DNA of 49,207 nt from Clostridiaceae bacterium (GTDB lineage: Bacteria > Bacillota > Clostridia > Oscillospirales > Acutalibacteraceae): NCBI GenBank assembly GCA_016288315.1, contig JAEEYU010000010.1, forward strand, positions 1 to 49,207, given 5' to 3'. Shown piece by piece: positions 41,226 to 49,008 of this stretch (its first letter is position 1; each line of letters starts with the position of its first letter). The notes below the pieces were generated by a model, which had not been told where the DNA came from, ran no database searches, and was given only the letters and a program-made list of their open reading frames with translations. The position numbers and the translations under genes are program-made.

Positions 41226-42704
41226 ATGAAAAGAGCGCTTTCCATTCTTCTCTGCCTGCTTATCGCCTCGGGGTTTGCAATGCCGGCGGCGCACGCCGGG
41301 ACCGTCGATGATTACACAATCGTCAACCCTTATGAAGATGTCGATTTTGACTCCTGGCAGGGCTACAAAACGCAGTTTCACTGCCAGACAACCGCCAGCG
41401 ACGGCTTTCAGACAATCAGAGAGGCAATAAAAAGCTATTATGATTTCGACTATGACATTGTCGCCATAACCGACCACGGCACCTCAAACATCGCCTGGAA
41501 TGTCGCACCGCAGACAATTCCCATTATGCGTGAAATGCGCAAGGAGCGCACGGGAGGCGCAGGCGTTCCCATCGTTCCGCTGAGCGATGAGGAATACCGG
41601 GCTTATACCGAAGGCACGGCGCCGAGCGACACACGCACGCACGAAAACGGCATGCTTGATGTTTTCGGCGGCAACGAGCTCAATATGGCAACGCCGTTTG
41701 CCGACTGCCACCTTACCTGCTACTGGAGCACCTACGGTCAGGGCTATGCGGGAGTTTTCGGCGATTACGAAACACCCGTAAGGGAGGTAAACAAAGACGG
41801 AGGCGTCACAATGCTCGCCCACGTCGGCGAATATGTTTACACAAAAAAGGATTCCGAAAAGCACACGGGTCAGCTCATTGACGAGTATTATGTAAACAAG
41901 TTTGCAAGAATCTTTCTTGACAACCCCGGCTCCTGCGCAGGTATGGGAATCAATTCCGCCACCGACGACCACACAAGGTGTGACCGCATCCTTTACGATC
42001 AGATTCTGCTTAAAACCATCCCCAACGGCGTTGTTCCCACCGCCTTCAGTTTTTCGGACTCGCACAACGCCGAGTCAATAAACGACGCCTACTGCATCTG
42101 CTATATGCCCGATCTGACCAACGAGGCGCTCCGGGACTGTATGCTCGGCGGCAACCTCTTTGCCGTGTCGCACTATACAAAAGGCTATGAGCTCAACGGT
42201 ATGATGGAGATTGAGCGCGAGTATGTCTATGACCGCGAAGAAACGGACTGGGCGTCAAACGCCACCCCCGTTGTTACAAAAATCGAGGTTGATGATGAAA
42301 ACGACATCATAAAAGTATGGGGCGAAAACTTTGACACAATAACCTGGGTGTCCGCGGGCAACGTTGTTCTGCGTGAAACGGGAATCAATGACGGCTATGC
42401 CGAGTTTGACCTTCACAGCCCCGTTCTGCTTGATGATCTTTACATGTTCCTGCGCTTTTATATAACGGGCAAAGACGGCATCTGCTACTCCCAGCCCTTC
42501 ACCATTTACCGCGACGGCGAAACCTTCGAGCCCGTTTTCGTTCCCGAAACGCACGACCTGCCCGCCTTCCTCCGGGCGCTCGTAACCGTTCTTGACTGGC
42601 TTGTTTTCAAATGGAGCCCCGTCGTCTGGGCGTTCAAATATTTCGCCATGGGCTACGACCCCATTGAACAGACCGTCAACTCAATAAAATCCCTTTTCAG
42701 ATAA
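41226..42704 (+). CDS. Exported PHP-domain protein
   Basis: A 492-residue protein with a signal peptide (MKRALSILLCLLIASGFAMPAAHA) and a PHP-type metallophosphoesterase domain. The opening motif is FHCQTTASDGF (51-61), where the usual HxH is His52-Cys-Gln54. VAITDHGT (79-86) is the second motif, and AHVGEYV and SFSDSHNAESI are later metal-ligand candidates. After the catalytic part (to about residue 330) is an Ig-like beta region, then a strongly hydrophobic aromatic C-terminus (about 437-492: FLRALVTVLDWLVF and more) that may bind the membrane. AAGGAG sets the start at 41226. Substrate unknown; an extracellular phosphodiesterase or phosphatase is likely. Confidence 0.8.
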   Translation: MKRALSILLCLLIASGFAMPAAHAGTVDDYTIVNPYEDVDFDSWQGYKTQFHCQTTASDGFQTIREAIKSYYDFDYDIVAITDHGTSNIAWNVAPQTIPIMREMRKERTGGAGVPIVPLSDEEYRAYTEGTAPSDTRTHENGMLDVFGGNELNMATPFADCHLTCYWSTYGQGYAGVFGDYETPVREVNKDGGVTMLAHVGEYVYTKKDSEKHTGQLIDEYYVNKFARIFLDNPGSCAGMGINSATDDHTRCDRILYDQILLKTIPNGVVPTAFSFSDSHNAESINDAYCICYMPDLTNEALRDCMLGGNLFAVSHYTKGYELNGMMEIEREYVYDREETDWASNATPVVTKIEVDDENDIIKVWGENFDTITWVSAGNVVLRETGINDGYAEFDLHSPVLLDDLYMFLRFYITGKDGICYSQPFTIYRDGETFEPVFVPETHDLPAFLRALVTVLDWLVFKWSPVVWAFKYFAMGYDPIEQTVNSIKSLFR

Positions 42705-42709
42705 AAATT

Positions 42710-42736
42710 CACCCGCTGTCTAATTGACGGCGGGTG
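42710..42736. terminator. Bidirectional terminator (PHP gene and DUF218 gene)
   Basis: An 11-bp stem with one G-T pair (42710-42720 with 42726-42736) and loop TAATT, with T-rich sequence on the plus side and ATTTTTAT on the minus side. Confidence 0.85.
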
Positions 42737-42740
42737 TCTT

Positions 42741-43370
42741 TCATTTATTCCTTTTAAACGGGTTCGGCACGTTTCTGTAAAGCAGCTCGTATGCCACAAA
42801 GTATTCCCTGACATATCTTTTAAACGCCTCCCCCGGTGTGGGCGCCGAAACGCGCAGAACGTTCTTTATTCCCGAGCGGCGGGCAATTATTCCCGCCCTG
42901 TGCATGTGGTATGAGGATGACAGAAAAGCGATTTTTATTTCATCTGCGCTTCTGCCTGCGTGTTTCTCAATTATCGGTATGCCGAATTTAAAATTTTCAA
43001 ACGTGGTGGTCGAACTGTCCTCAAGGAGTATTCTGTCGGGGCTCACGCCCTCTTTTATGAGATAGTCCGCAATTATCGCCGCTTCCGATTTCTTCTGCTG
43101 TTTACGGAAGCAACCTCCGCAGGGCACCGCAATAACATCACTGTGCTCGCTGAGATAAACCGCGGCGCATTTCATCCTTTCAAAAAGCTGAGGGCTGGGC
43201 GTGTCCGCTCCGATAATATCACCGCCGAGAATAAGCAGATACTCGCAGTCGTCGCGGTAATTCATATTTGCCTTGTAAATAACAAACGGCATATAGGCAG
43301 CAGCCGTTGTCGCAATAAAGGCGGCGGAACCTCCGAGAACCCCTGCCGCCGCTTTGAGTGCAGCGTTCAT
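42741..43370 (-). CDS. DUF218 (YdcF/ElyC/SanA-like) membrane-anchored protein
   Basis: 209 residues with an N-terminal membrane segment (about 5-32), then a DUF218 domain starting LLILGGDIIGADTPSP and containing VPCGGCFRKQQKKSEAAIIADYLIKEGV, ILLEDSSTTTFENF and FLSSSYHMHRA, the four family landmarks. Family members are linked to envelope precursor metabolism, but no reaction is firmly established for most. It follows the HAD gene by 3 bases. Confidence 0.88.
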   Translation of the reverse strand: MNAALKAAAGVLGGSAAFIATTAAAYMPFVIYKANMNYRDDCEYLLILGGDIIGADTPSPQLFERMKCAAVYLSEHSDVIAVPCGGCFRKQQKKSEAAIIADYLIKEGVSPDRILLEDSSTTTFENFKFGIPIIEKHAGRSADEIKIAFLSSSYHMHRAGIIARRSGIKNVLRVSAPTPGEAFKRYVREYFVAYELLYRNVPNPFKRNK

Positions 43371-43373
43371 TTT

Positions 43374-44204
43374 TCAGACTCCTTTTTCAAGAAGAAATTT
43401 CACCACGCCGTCGGCATTGTTTGCTTCAATAATGCCGTCGGCTCTTTCTTTTATCAGGTCAACCGCATTTTCAACCGCGTAAAACTCATCGCACGCTTCA
43501 AGCAGCGGCAGGTCATTGTAATTGTCGCCGAAGCCGACAACCCTGTCAAATCCGAACCGTTTTTTCAAAAAATCAACCGCGGTTTTCTTCGATGCGTTTG
43601 TGTCGCAGATTTCAAGGTAAAAGCAGTCGTCCTCATAAATATCTTTATAGTATTCACACCTCAGACCCGTCTCATTTCCGAGCGCCTCTGCGGCGGGCTG
43701 CGTTTTCTTTTGCGTGTCTGAGACGGAGTAATAAACAAGCGGTCTGTCAATGACCTCGTCAAACGAGCCGACCTTTATAAAAACCTTGCCGTATTTTTCC
43801 TGCCTTGTGCGCATAAAATCAGCCGCTCCGGGCGATGAAAGATTTTCATAATATGTGCAGAGCTTAACCCCGTCAATCTCGTAGAGAAAGCCCGAAAGCC
43901 CGCAGGCGTGAATCGTCCTGAGAGCCGCGCGTTTTGCTTCATCCTGCATCGGGAACACCCTGACGTATTCCTTTTTCTGCAGGTCAAAAACGCACACTCC
44001 GTTCATCAGCACAACGGGTATGTTTATCCCTGTGCCGTCAAGCAGCGAAACAGCCGTTGCCGCCGTGCGTGCGGTTGCCGCGCTTATATTCACCCCTCTG
44101 CCGCAAAGCGTCTCAAGCCCGCGCCTTGAAAAATCCGAGAGTTCGGCGGAGCTGTTGAGGAGGGTGCCGTCAAGGTCGGTTATGTAAAGTGTTTTACCTT
44201 TCAT
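43374..44204 (-). CDS. Cof-type HAD phosphatase (subclass IIB)
   Basis: 276 residues. Motif I is ITDLDGTLLNS (Asp10, Asp12), motif II near ATARTAATA, a large C2-type cap in the middle (about 80-190), and motif IV VVGFGDNYNDLPLLEACD. This is the Cof/YbiV group that dephosphorylates sugar phosphates or flavin nucleotides; the substrate is open. The start at 44204 overlaps the end of the ABC-F gene by 11 bases, so the two are translationally coupled. Confidence 0.9.
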   Translation of the reverse strand: MKGKTLYITDLDGTLLNSSAELSDFSRRGLETLCGRGVNISAATARTAATAVSLLDGTGINIPVVLMNGVCVFDLQKKEYVRVFPMQDEAKRAALRTIHACGLSGFLYEIDGVKLCTYYENLSSPGAADFMRTRQEKYGKVFIKVGSFDEVIDRPLVYYSVSDTQKKTQPAAEALGNETGLRCEYYKDIYEDDCFYLEICDTNASKKTAVDFLKKRFGFDRVVGFGDNYNDLPLLEACDEFYAVENAVDLIKERADGIIEANNADGVVKFLLEKGV

Positions 44205-45792
44205 CTGCCCGTCTTTCTTCAAGGTATTCGTCAAATGTAATCTTCTTGTCATAGCGACTCTCGGGTGAGATGTCGATTATTCTGTCCGCTATTGTCTGCA
44301 CAAACTGGTGGTCGTGCGAGGTGAACAGAAGCGTCTGCGGGTATTTGATAAGCCCGTCGTTGAGCGATGCAATCGACTCAAGGTCAAGATGGTTCGTCGG
44401 CTCGTCAAGAATCAGCACGTTCGCCCCCGAAAGCATCATTTTGCAAAGCATGCAGCGCACTCTCTCGCCGCCCGAAAGCACCTTCGCCTTTTTGAGCGCC
44501 TCGTCGCCCGAGAACATCATACGCCCCAGCCAGGAGCGCACGTCGCTCTCAAACACAAGGTCGGAATATTTTCTCAGCCAGTCAATCAATGAATCCTCCA
44601 CCCCGTCAAAAAACGACGAGTTGTCCGACGGGAAATATGAAACGGATGTCGTAACGCCCCATTTCACGGTGCCCTCATCGGGCTCGAGCTCGCCCGCCAG
44701 AATTTTGAAAAGAGTGGTCTTCGCCACAGCGTCGGTGCCGACAAAGGCAACCTTCTCTCGCGGCAGAATCGTGAAGCTCACATTGTCGAGCACCTTGCGG
44801 TCGCCCACCGTTTTTGAAAGATTCTCAACAAAAAGCACGTCGTTGCCGACCTCTCTGTCGGGCTTGAACGCAACATAAGGGAAGCGGCGCGATGACACGG
44901 GCAGGTCGTCAAGCTCAAGCGTCTCCAGCAGCTTTTTGCGCGATGTCGCCTGCTTGTGCTTTGATGCGTTTGCGCTGAATCTCGCAATGAATTTTTTAAG
45001 CTCCTCCGCCTTCTCCTGGTCCTTCTTGTTCTGCTCGCGCAGCTGACGCTGACGCATCTGCGTGTATTCAAACCAGAAGTCATAGTTGCCTACATAAAGC
45101 TGCATCTTGCCGTAGTCTATGTCAACAATGTGCGTGCAGACCGTGTTTAAAAAATGACGGTCGTGCGACACGACAATAACCGTGCTGTCAAGGTCCATAA
45201 GGAAGTTTTCAAGCCACATCACCGCTTCAAGGTCAAGGTGGTTTGTCGGCTCGTCAAGCAGCAGGATGTCAGGCGAGCCGAAAAGCGCCTGCGCCAGCAG
45301 AACCTTGACCTTCAGGTCGTTGGGCAGCTCGCTCATCAGACTCTCGTGCCACTCGTTGGTAACGCCCAGACCGTTAAGCAGAATCTCTGCGTCGCTCTCC
45401 GCGCTCCAGCCGTCCATCTCGGCAAACTCCTCCTCGAGCTCGGAGATTTTAAGCCCGTCCTCCTCGGTGAAATCCTCCTTGGCATAAAGCTCCTCTTTCG
45501 CGTCCATTATATCGCAAAGCCGCTTGTTGCCCAGCAGAACCGTTCTCACCACCGTGCAGTCGTCAAAGGCAAAATGGTCCTGACGCAGAACGCTGATTCT
45601 CTCGCCCGGGGTTACACTGATTCTGCCCCCCGTCGGTTCAAGCTCGCCCGAGAGAATTTTGAGAAATGTCGATTTCCCCGCTCCGTTTGCGCCGATTATT
45701 CCGTAGCAGTTGCCTCTTGTGAAGGTGATGTCGGCGTGCTTGAAAAGGAATCTTCCGCTGTATGATAAATCAACGTCAATTGCCGCAATCAT
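44194..45792 (-). CDS. ABC-F family ATPase, YbiT type
   Basis: ABC-F proteins act on the ribosome, easing stalled translation or giving antibiotic protection. 532 residues, no membrane segments, two ABC domains. The first has Walker A GANGAGKS (34-41) and Walker B LLLDEPTNHLD. The linker between the ABC domains (about 225-300) is charged and helical. The second has GTDAVAKTT as a degenerate Walker A, a normal LSGGER and LILDEPTNHLD. The family YbiT-like insertion (EFAEMDGWSAES) is present. I start at 45792, where GAGGT precedes the ATG. It has its own consensus promoter. Confidence 0.92.
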   Translation of the reverse strand: MIAAIDVDLSYSGRFLFKHADITFTRGNCYGIIGANGAGKSTFLKILSGELEPTGGRISVTPGERISVLRQDHFAFDDCTVVRTVLLGNKRLCDIMDAKEELYAKEDFTEEDGLKISELEEEFAEMDGWSAESDAEILLNGLGVTNEWHESLMSELPNDLKVKVLLAQALFGSPDILLLDEPTNHLDLEAVMWLENFLMDLDSTVIVVSHDRHFLNTVCTHIVDIDYGKMQLYVGNYDFWFEYTQMRQRQLREQNKKDQEKAEELKKFIARFSANASKHKQATSRKKLLETLELDDLPVSSRRFPYVAFKPDREVGNDVLFVENLSKTVGDRKVLDNVSFTILPREKVAFVGTDAVAKTTLFKILAGELEPDEGTVKWGVTTSVSYFPSDNSSFFDGVEDSLIDWLRKYSDLVFESDVRSWLGRMMFSGDEALKKAKVLSGGERVRCMLCKMMLSGANVLILDEPTNHLDLESIASLNDGLIKYPQTLLFTSHDHQFVQTIADRIIDISPESRYDKKITFDEYLEERRADER

Positions 45793-45828
45793 TTCAATTA
45801 CCTCTTTCCGCTGTTTTTTAACGATAAC

Positions 45829-45857
45829 AGTATAAAATAAAAGGAATATTATGTCAA
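45829..45857 (-). promoter_or_regulatory. Promoter of the ABC-F/HAD/DUF218 operon
   Basis: Minus strand TTGACA (45852-45857), 17-bp spacer, TATACT (45829-45834). It begins within the T-tract of the preceding lipoprotein terminator. Confidence 0.85.
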
Positions 45858-45863
45858 ACAAAA

Positions 45864-45891
45864 GACCTGCGGAAATTGCTCTCCGCAGGTC
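45864..45891 (-). terminator. Terminator after the first lipoprotein gene
   Basis: A perfect 10-bp stem, GACCTGCGGA (45864-45873) with TCCGCAGGTC (45882-45891), followed on the minus strand by TTTTGTTTG. Confidence 0.9.
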
Positions 45892-45905
45892 ACCCTGTTT
45901 TTCAA

Positions 45906-46817
45906 TCAATATTTCACGTCGTAGATTTTAAGGTAGTTGACAAGCTCCTGCTTTTCAACCGCAAGCGTTGTGCCGAGCGTTTTGCCCGAGCCGCTGATTG
46001 TAACGTTGCAGACCTGGTCAACCGAAATAACACGCATGGTTTCGGGGTTGTAGGTAACCGTCGAACGGCAGTCGTGGTATGTAAGACTGTAGTTGACATC
46101 GCTGAAAACTGCCGAAACAATGCCGCCGTTCAGGTTCTTGTCAATCTCCTTCTTTGAAAGGGGAGCGAAAACGGAGCCCGTCCTGCTCTGCGGCTTTGAA
46201 GTCCAGTCGGGAGTCGGTTCGGGGTTCTTCTCGCTGTTGAGAACTATCGTTATCCTGACGTTTCCGTCGGGCAGCTCCTCATATTTTGCATCCTTGAGTG
46301 CGCCCGCATCTGTCAGCAGGCAGCCCTCTTTGTTATATTTTACGGGAAAGAGGTGCATGTCCCCGCCCTTTTCAAACGTGTCGGGCTTCTTTCTTGCGGA
46401 TTCCTCATCCGTCATAAAGTTGCCTGCAAGGTTGAGCGCCGCGTTGACAAAGGTTTTGCCGCTTGTGATTACTCTCGAATTCGCATCGTCGGGCAGCGAC
46501 TGATACATAATCTCCTTGAAGCCGGGAGCGTCCTTCTTTGCCCTGTTCATAATCTCGGTGTAGGCTGCAAGAATTTCCTCCTTGGTTTCGGGAGCTTTCT
46601 TCTCTTCCTCTGTTGCCGTTTCCGTCTCGGTCTGCGACTGTGTTTCGGTCTCGGCGGCAGTTGTCGTCTCCGGCGCCGTCGTCTGCACATCCGCTGCGGT
46701 CGTCTGTTCTGCAGCCGTCGTTGTTTCTGCTTCGGGCGTTTTGCCGCCGCAGGATGAAAGCACCGCAGTTACGCAGACAAGGGCAAGCACAACGGCAAGA
46801 ATATTTTTAAACTTCAT
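45906..46817 (-). CDS. Lipoprotein with Thr/Glu-rich linker, paralogue of the neighbour
   Basis: 303 residues. The signal ends in a lipobox VLSSCGG (Cys23), followed by a low-complexity Thr/Ala/Glu linker to about residue 70 that would span the cell wall. The folded domain starts at KEEILAAYTEIMNRAK and shares layout with the neighbouring lipoprotein: the helix with A-x-Y, a central charged beta segment (PDGNVRITIVLNSE), a helix KKEIDKNLNG, then SLTYHDCRSTVTYNPETMRVISV. No named family is recognised. It lies 110 bases after the second lipoprotein, with no strong promoter seen, and is followed by a good terminator. Confidence 0.82.
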   Translation of the reverse strand: MKFKNILAVVLALVCVTAVLSSCGGKTPEAETTTAAEQTTAADVQTTAPETTTAAETETQSQTETETATEEEKKAPETKEEILAAYTEIMNRAKKDAPGFKEIMYQSLPDDANSRVITSGKTFVNAALNLAGNFMTDEESARKKPDTFEKGGDMHLFPVKYNKEGCLLTDAGALKDAKYEELPDGNVRITIVLNSEKNPEPTPDWTSKPQSRTGSVFAPLSKKEIDKNLNGGIVSAVFSDVNYSLTYHDCRSTVTYNPETMRVISVDQVCNVTISGSGKTLGTTLAVEKQELVNYLKIYDVKY

Positions 46818-46872
46818 CTTTTTATTCCTTTTGTTCCTTTAATTCTGAAACGGAAAAACCGCCTTAATATGC

Positions 46873-46899
46873 CAATCGGCGGAATTACTCCGCCGATTG
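46873..46899 (-). terminator. Hairpin between the two lipoprotein genes, weak terminator
   Basis: An 11-bp perfect stem, CAATCGGCGGA with TCCGCCGATTG, loop ATTAC. The minus strand after it (GCATATTAAGG) lacks a good T-run, so readthrough into the second gene is likely. It may set the ratio of the two lipoproteins. Confidence 0.6.
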
Positions 46900-46927
46900 T
46901 TAAAGTCAGATAATGTTCTGTTTAAGG

Positions 46928-47791
46928 TCAGATAACAACCTTGTAGTCAACAGCGCCGTAAACGTTCTTAAGTGTAGCGGAGAGAATGCCGATCTTAAGA
47001 GTGATGGAGCTGACGTTGATGTCTACTCTGTATTGCCATGTGCCGCCGACGATTCTGCCTGTGGACTCATCGATTTTGGCTGTAACCTTTGCGTTTTTGT
47101 ATGTGAGCTTGATGTTCTGGATGCCGTCTGAAACGGTAACGCCGTTGAGCTCTTTAAGTGCGGAGTCAATGCCGTCAAGAACGCCTATGGTGCGGCCTAC
47201 GGAGCCGTCGCTGCCCTTGGTGGAAGCGTTTGCGCTCTGGTCAACAACGTCGAAAGTGATTGTTGTGTATTTGCCGTCTGATGTTGCCTTTGCGTTTTTG
47301 ACATCGGAAACTTTGACATCACCGTGGTCGTGTGCGGGGATGTAGTCAGTTGCCGTAGAGTTCTTTTCAAGAGCTGATTTTGCGATGCCTTCGAAAGCGG
47401 AAACGATGTTGCCTACAAGACCTGAACCGCCGTCAAGAGCAGCGAGCTTCATTGTCTGCTGGCCTGCGGGTGCGTGGCCTTCGGTAGCTTTTCTTGCTGC
47501 GTTGTAGAAAGCAACTACTTCTTCAGCGTCTGTGGAGTTGAGGCCCTTTGCCGCTTCGGTTGTTTTCTCTTCGGATGTAGCTTCTTCTGTTGCATCCTCG
47601 CCGGAAACGGGCTCTGCTGTTACATCTTCAGCCGAAACTTCTTCGGATGTAGCTTCCTCTGTAACAACTTCTTCTGTTACTTCTTCAGATGTTGTTGCTT
47701 CTGTTACGGGCTCTTCTGTTTTGCTTCCGCAAGCTGCGAAGCAGACTACTACAAACGAGAGAGCGAGAAGAACTGCGAGAATTTTTTTCAT
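46928..47791 (-). CDS. Lipoprotein with Glu/Thr-rich linker, apparently highly expressed
   Basis: 287 residues, lipobox VVCFAACGS (Cys19 or so), then an acidic repeat-like linker of TSEEVTEE-type units to about residue 75, then a domain starting AEEVVAFYNAARKATEG. The domain follows the same order of elements as the neighbour: TSDGKYTTITFDVVD, GVLDGIDSALKELNG, IKLTYKNAKVTAKIDESTGRIVG. The codons (GCT, GTA, ACA, GAA, TCT) differ from the GC-ending codons of nearby genes, as in strongly expressed genes. AGGAGG 10 bases upstream sets the start at 47791. A promoter and a 5' hairpin precede it. Confidence 0.82.
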   Translation of the reverse strand: MKKILAVLLALSFVVVCFAACGSKTEEPVTEATTSEEVTEEVVTEEATSEEVSAEDVTAEPVSGEDATEEATSEEKTTEAAKGLNSTDAEEVVAFYNAARKATEGHAPAGQQTMKLAALDGGSGLVGNIVSAFEGIAKSALEKNSTATDYIPAHDHGDVKVSDVKNAKATSDGKYTTITFDVVDQSANASTKGSDGSVGRTIGVLDGIDSALKELNGVTVSDGIQNIKLTYKNAKVTAKIDESTGRIVGGTWQYRVDINVSSITLKIGILSATLKNVYGAVDYKVVI

Positions 47792-47831
47792 TACTGATAT
47801 CCTCCTGAAATAGATTTTCTGCGATAAACGC

Positions 47832-47850
47832 GCCGAGCCGATTGCTCGGC
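47832..47850 (-). promoter_or_regulatory. Stem-loop in the 5' untranslated region of the second lipoprotein
   Basis: A 7-bp perfect hairpin, GCCGAGC (47832-47838) with GCTCGGC (47844-47850), about 20 bases after the predicted transcription start and without a T-run. It may protect the mRNA 5' end. Confidence 0.5.
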
Positions 47851-47875
47851 ACAAAAACGCATAATATCAATTTCA

Positions 47876-47904
47876 AATTTACAACAATAAAGGGGCTTTG
47901 TCAA
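47876..47904 (-). promoter_or_regulatory. Promoter of the lipoprotein pair
   Basis: Minus strand TTGACA (47899-47904), 17-bp spacer, TAAATT (47876-47881). The 5' untranslated region would be about 80 bases. The rest of 47792-48120 holds only this promoter, the stem-loop, a direct repeat and the exonuclease promoter. Confidence 0.72.
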
Positions 47905-47910
47905 GACTGC

Positions 47911-47945
47911 AAAGGCAAATCAATATATATAAAAAAAGGCAAATC
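47911..47945. repeat. Direct repeat AAAGGCAAATC, two copies 24 bp apart
   Basis: Copies at 47911-47921 and 47935-47945, just upstream of the lipoprotein -35 box. A partial third (GGCAAAT) is at 47987-47993. The spacing near two helical turns could suit an activator. Confidence 0.5.
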
Positions 47946-48049
47946 GGCGTTTTCAACAAATACGGCAGGTCCGTTTTGGATATATCGGCAAATGACCCTC
48001 CGCTCCCGCCGTGACTCCCGTTCAAATTAACATCATCTTCAAAAAATAT

Positions 48050-48078
48050 GTGACATTTCTTAAAATATATGATATACT
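48050..48078 (+). promoter_or_regulatory. Promoter of the exonuclease III gene
   Basis: GTGACA (48050-48055), 17-bp spacer, TATACT (48073-48078) with an extended -10 TG at 48070-48071. Confidence 0.65.
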
Positions 48079-48120
48079 ATATAAATAGCGCCGAATATGA
48101 CTTTAAATGCGGAGGTTCTT

Positions 48121-48885
48121 ATGGCGGAAAAACATTTTGTATCGTGGAATGTCAACGGAATACGCGCCTGCCTCGGCAAGGGGTTTTACGAGAGTTTTGC
48201 CTCTCTTGATGCAGACATCTTCTGCCTGCAGGAGACCAAGGTCGTCGAAGGTCAGGTAACTCTCGACCTGCCCGGCTATTTTCAGTTCTGGAATTATGCC
48301 GAGAAAAAGGGATATTCGGGAGTCGCCGTTTTTTCAAAGGAGGAGCCCCTGAGCGTTTCATACGGTCTCGGCATACCCGAGCACGACACCGAGGGCAGGG
48401 TAATCACCCTCGAATTTGAAAATTACTACTTCGTCGGCGTCTATGTTCCCAACGCACGCGACGGTCTTGTGCGCATTGACTACCGTATGAGCTGGGAGGA
48501 CGCCTTCCGCGCCTATGTCAGCGGGCTGGATTCAAAAAAGCCCGTCATCTTCTGCGGCGACCTCAACGTGGCTCATAACGAGATAGATCTCAAAAACCCC
48601 AAGTCAAACAGGGGCAACGCCGGCTTCTCCGACGAGGAGCGCGGCAAATTCGGCGAGCTGCTCGCAGCCGGCTTCACCGACACCTTCCGCTATTTTTATC
48701 CCGATGCAGAGCAGCGCTACAGCTGGTGGTCCTACCGTTTTCACGCGCGTGAGAACAACGCGGGCTGGCGCATAGACTATTTCATCACATCAGACCGCCT
48801 TGAACCTAAGCTGAAAGATTCTCTGATTCACAACGAAATTTACGGCTCCGACCACTGCCCGGTCGAACTGGTTATTGATATATAA
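48121..48885 (+). CDS. xth: Exodeoxyribonuclease III (AP endonuclease)
   Basis: Cuts DNA at abasic sites and trims 3' ends in base excision repair. 254 residues of the EEP nuclease fold: VSWNVNGIRACLGKG at the start, IFCLQETKV (metal-binding Glu), the YVPNARDG region, ICGDLNVAHNEIDLKNPKSNRGNAGF in outline, and the C-terminal WRIDYF and SDHCPV with catalytic Asp and His. GGAGG 5 bases upstream sets the ATG at 48121; a frame from 48097 would add eight unlikely residues. Confidence 0.95.
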   Translation: MAEKHFVSWNVNGIRACLGKGFYESFASLDADIFCLQETKVVEGQVTLDLPGYFQFWNYAEKKGYSGVAVFSKEEPLSVSYGLGIPEHDTEGRVITLEFENYYFVGVYVPNARDGLVRIDYRMSWEDAFRAYVSGLDSKKPVIFCGDLNVAHNEIDLKNPKSNRGNAGFSDEERGKFGELLAAGFTDTFRYFYPDAEQRYSWWSYRFHARENNAGWRIDYFITSDRLEPKLKDSLIHNEIYGSDHCPVELVIDI

Positions 48886-48903
48886 CAATTAACCTCACCG
48901 CAA

Positions 48904-48965
48904 AATCCATTGATTATAAAAACACATGGCGCGGATTCATCCGCACCGTCCGAATCCGTTGATTA
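48904..48965. repeat. Short imperfect direct repeat and palindrome after xth
   Basis: AATCCATTGATTA (48904-48916) recurs as AATCCGTTGATTA (48953-48965), with the palindrome GCGGAT-TC-ATCCGC (48931-48944) between them. There is no T-run, so it is not a clear terminator for xth. Confidence 0.45.
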
Positions 48966-48975
48966 ATACAAAAAA

Positions 48976-48991
48976 CTCCGTTTTCACGGAG
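48976..48991 (-). terminator. Terminator of the deaminase gene
   Basis: CTCCGT (48976-48981) pairs with ACGGAG (48986-48991), loop TTTC. On the minus strand six T follow. Confidence 0.8.
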
Positions 48992-49008
48992 CTTCTGTTA
49001 TGAAATCA

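Noticed and set aside
47540..47700. CRISPR-like repeats in the second lipoprotein gene
   Set aside because: The repetition is of codons for Thr-Glu-Glu units within a lipoprotein linker, with no fixed repeat-spacer period.
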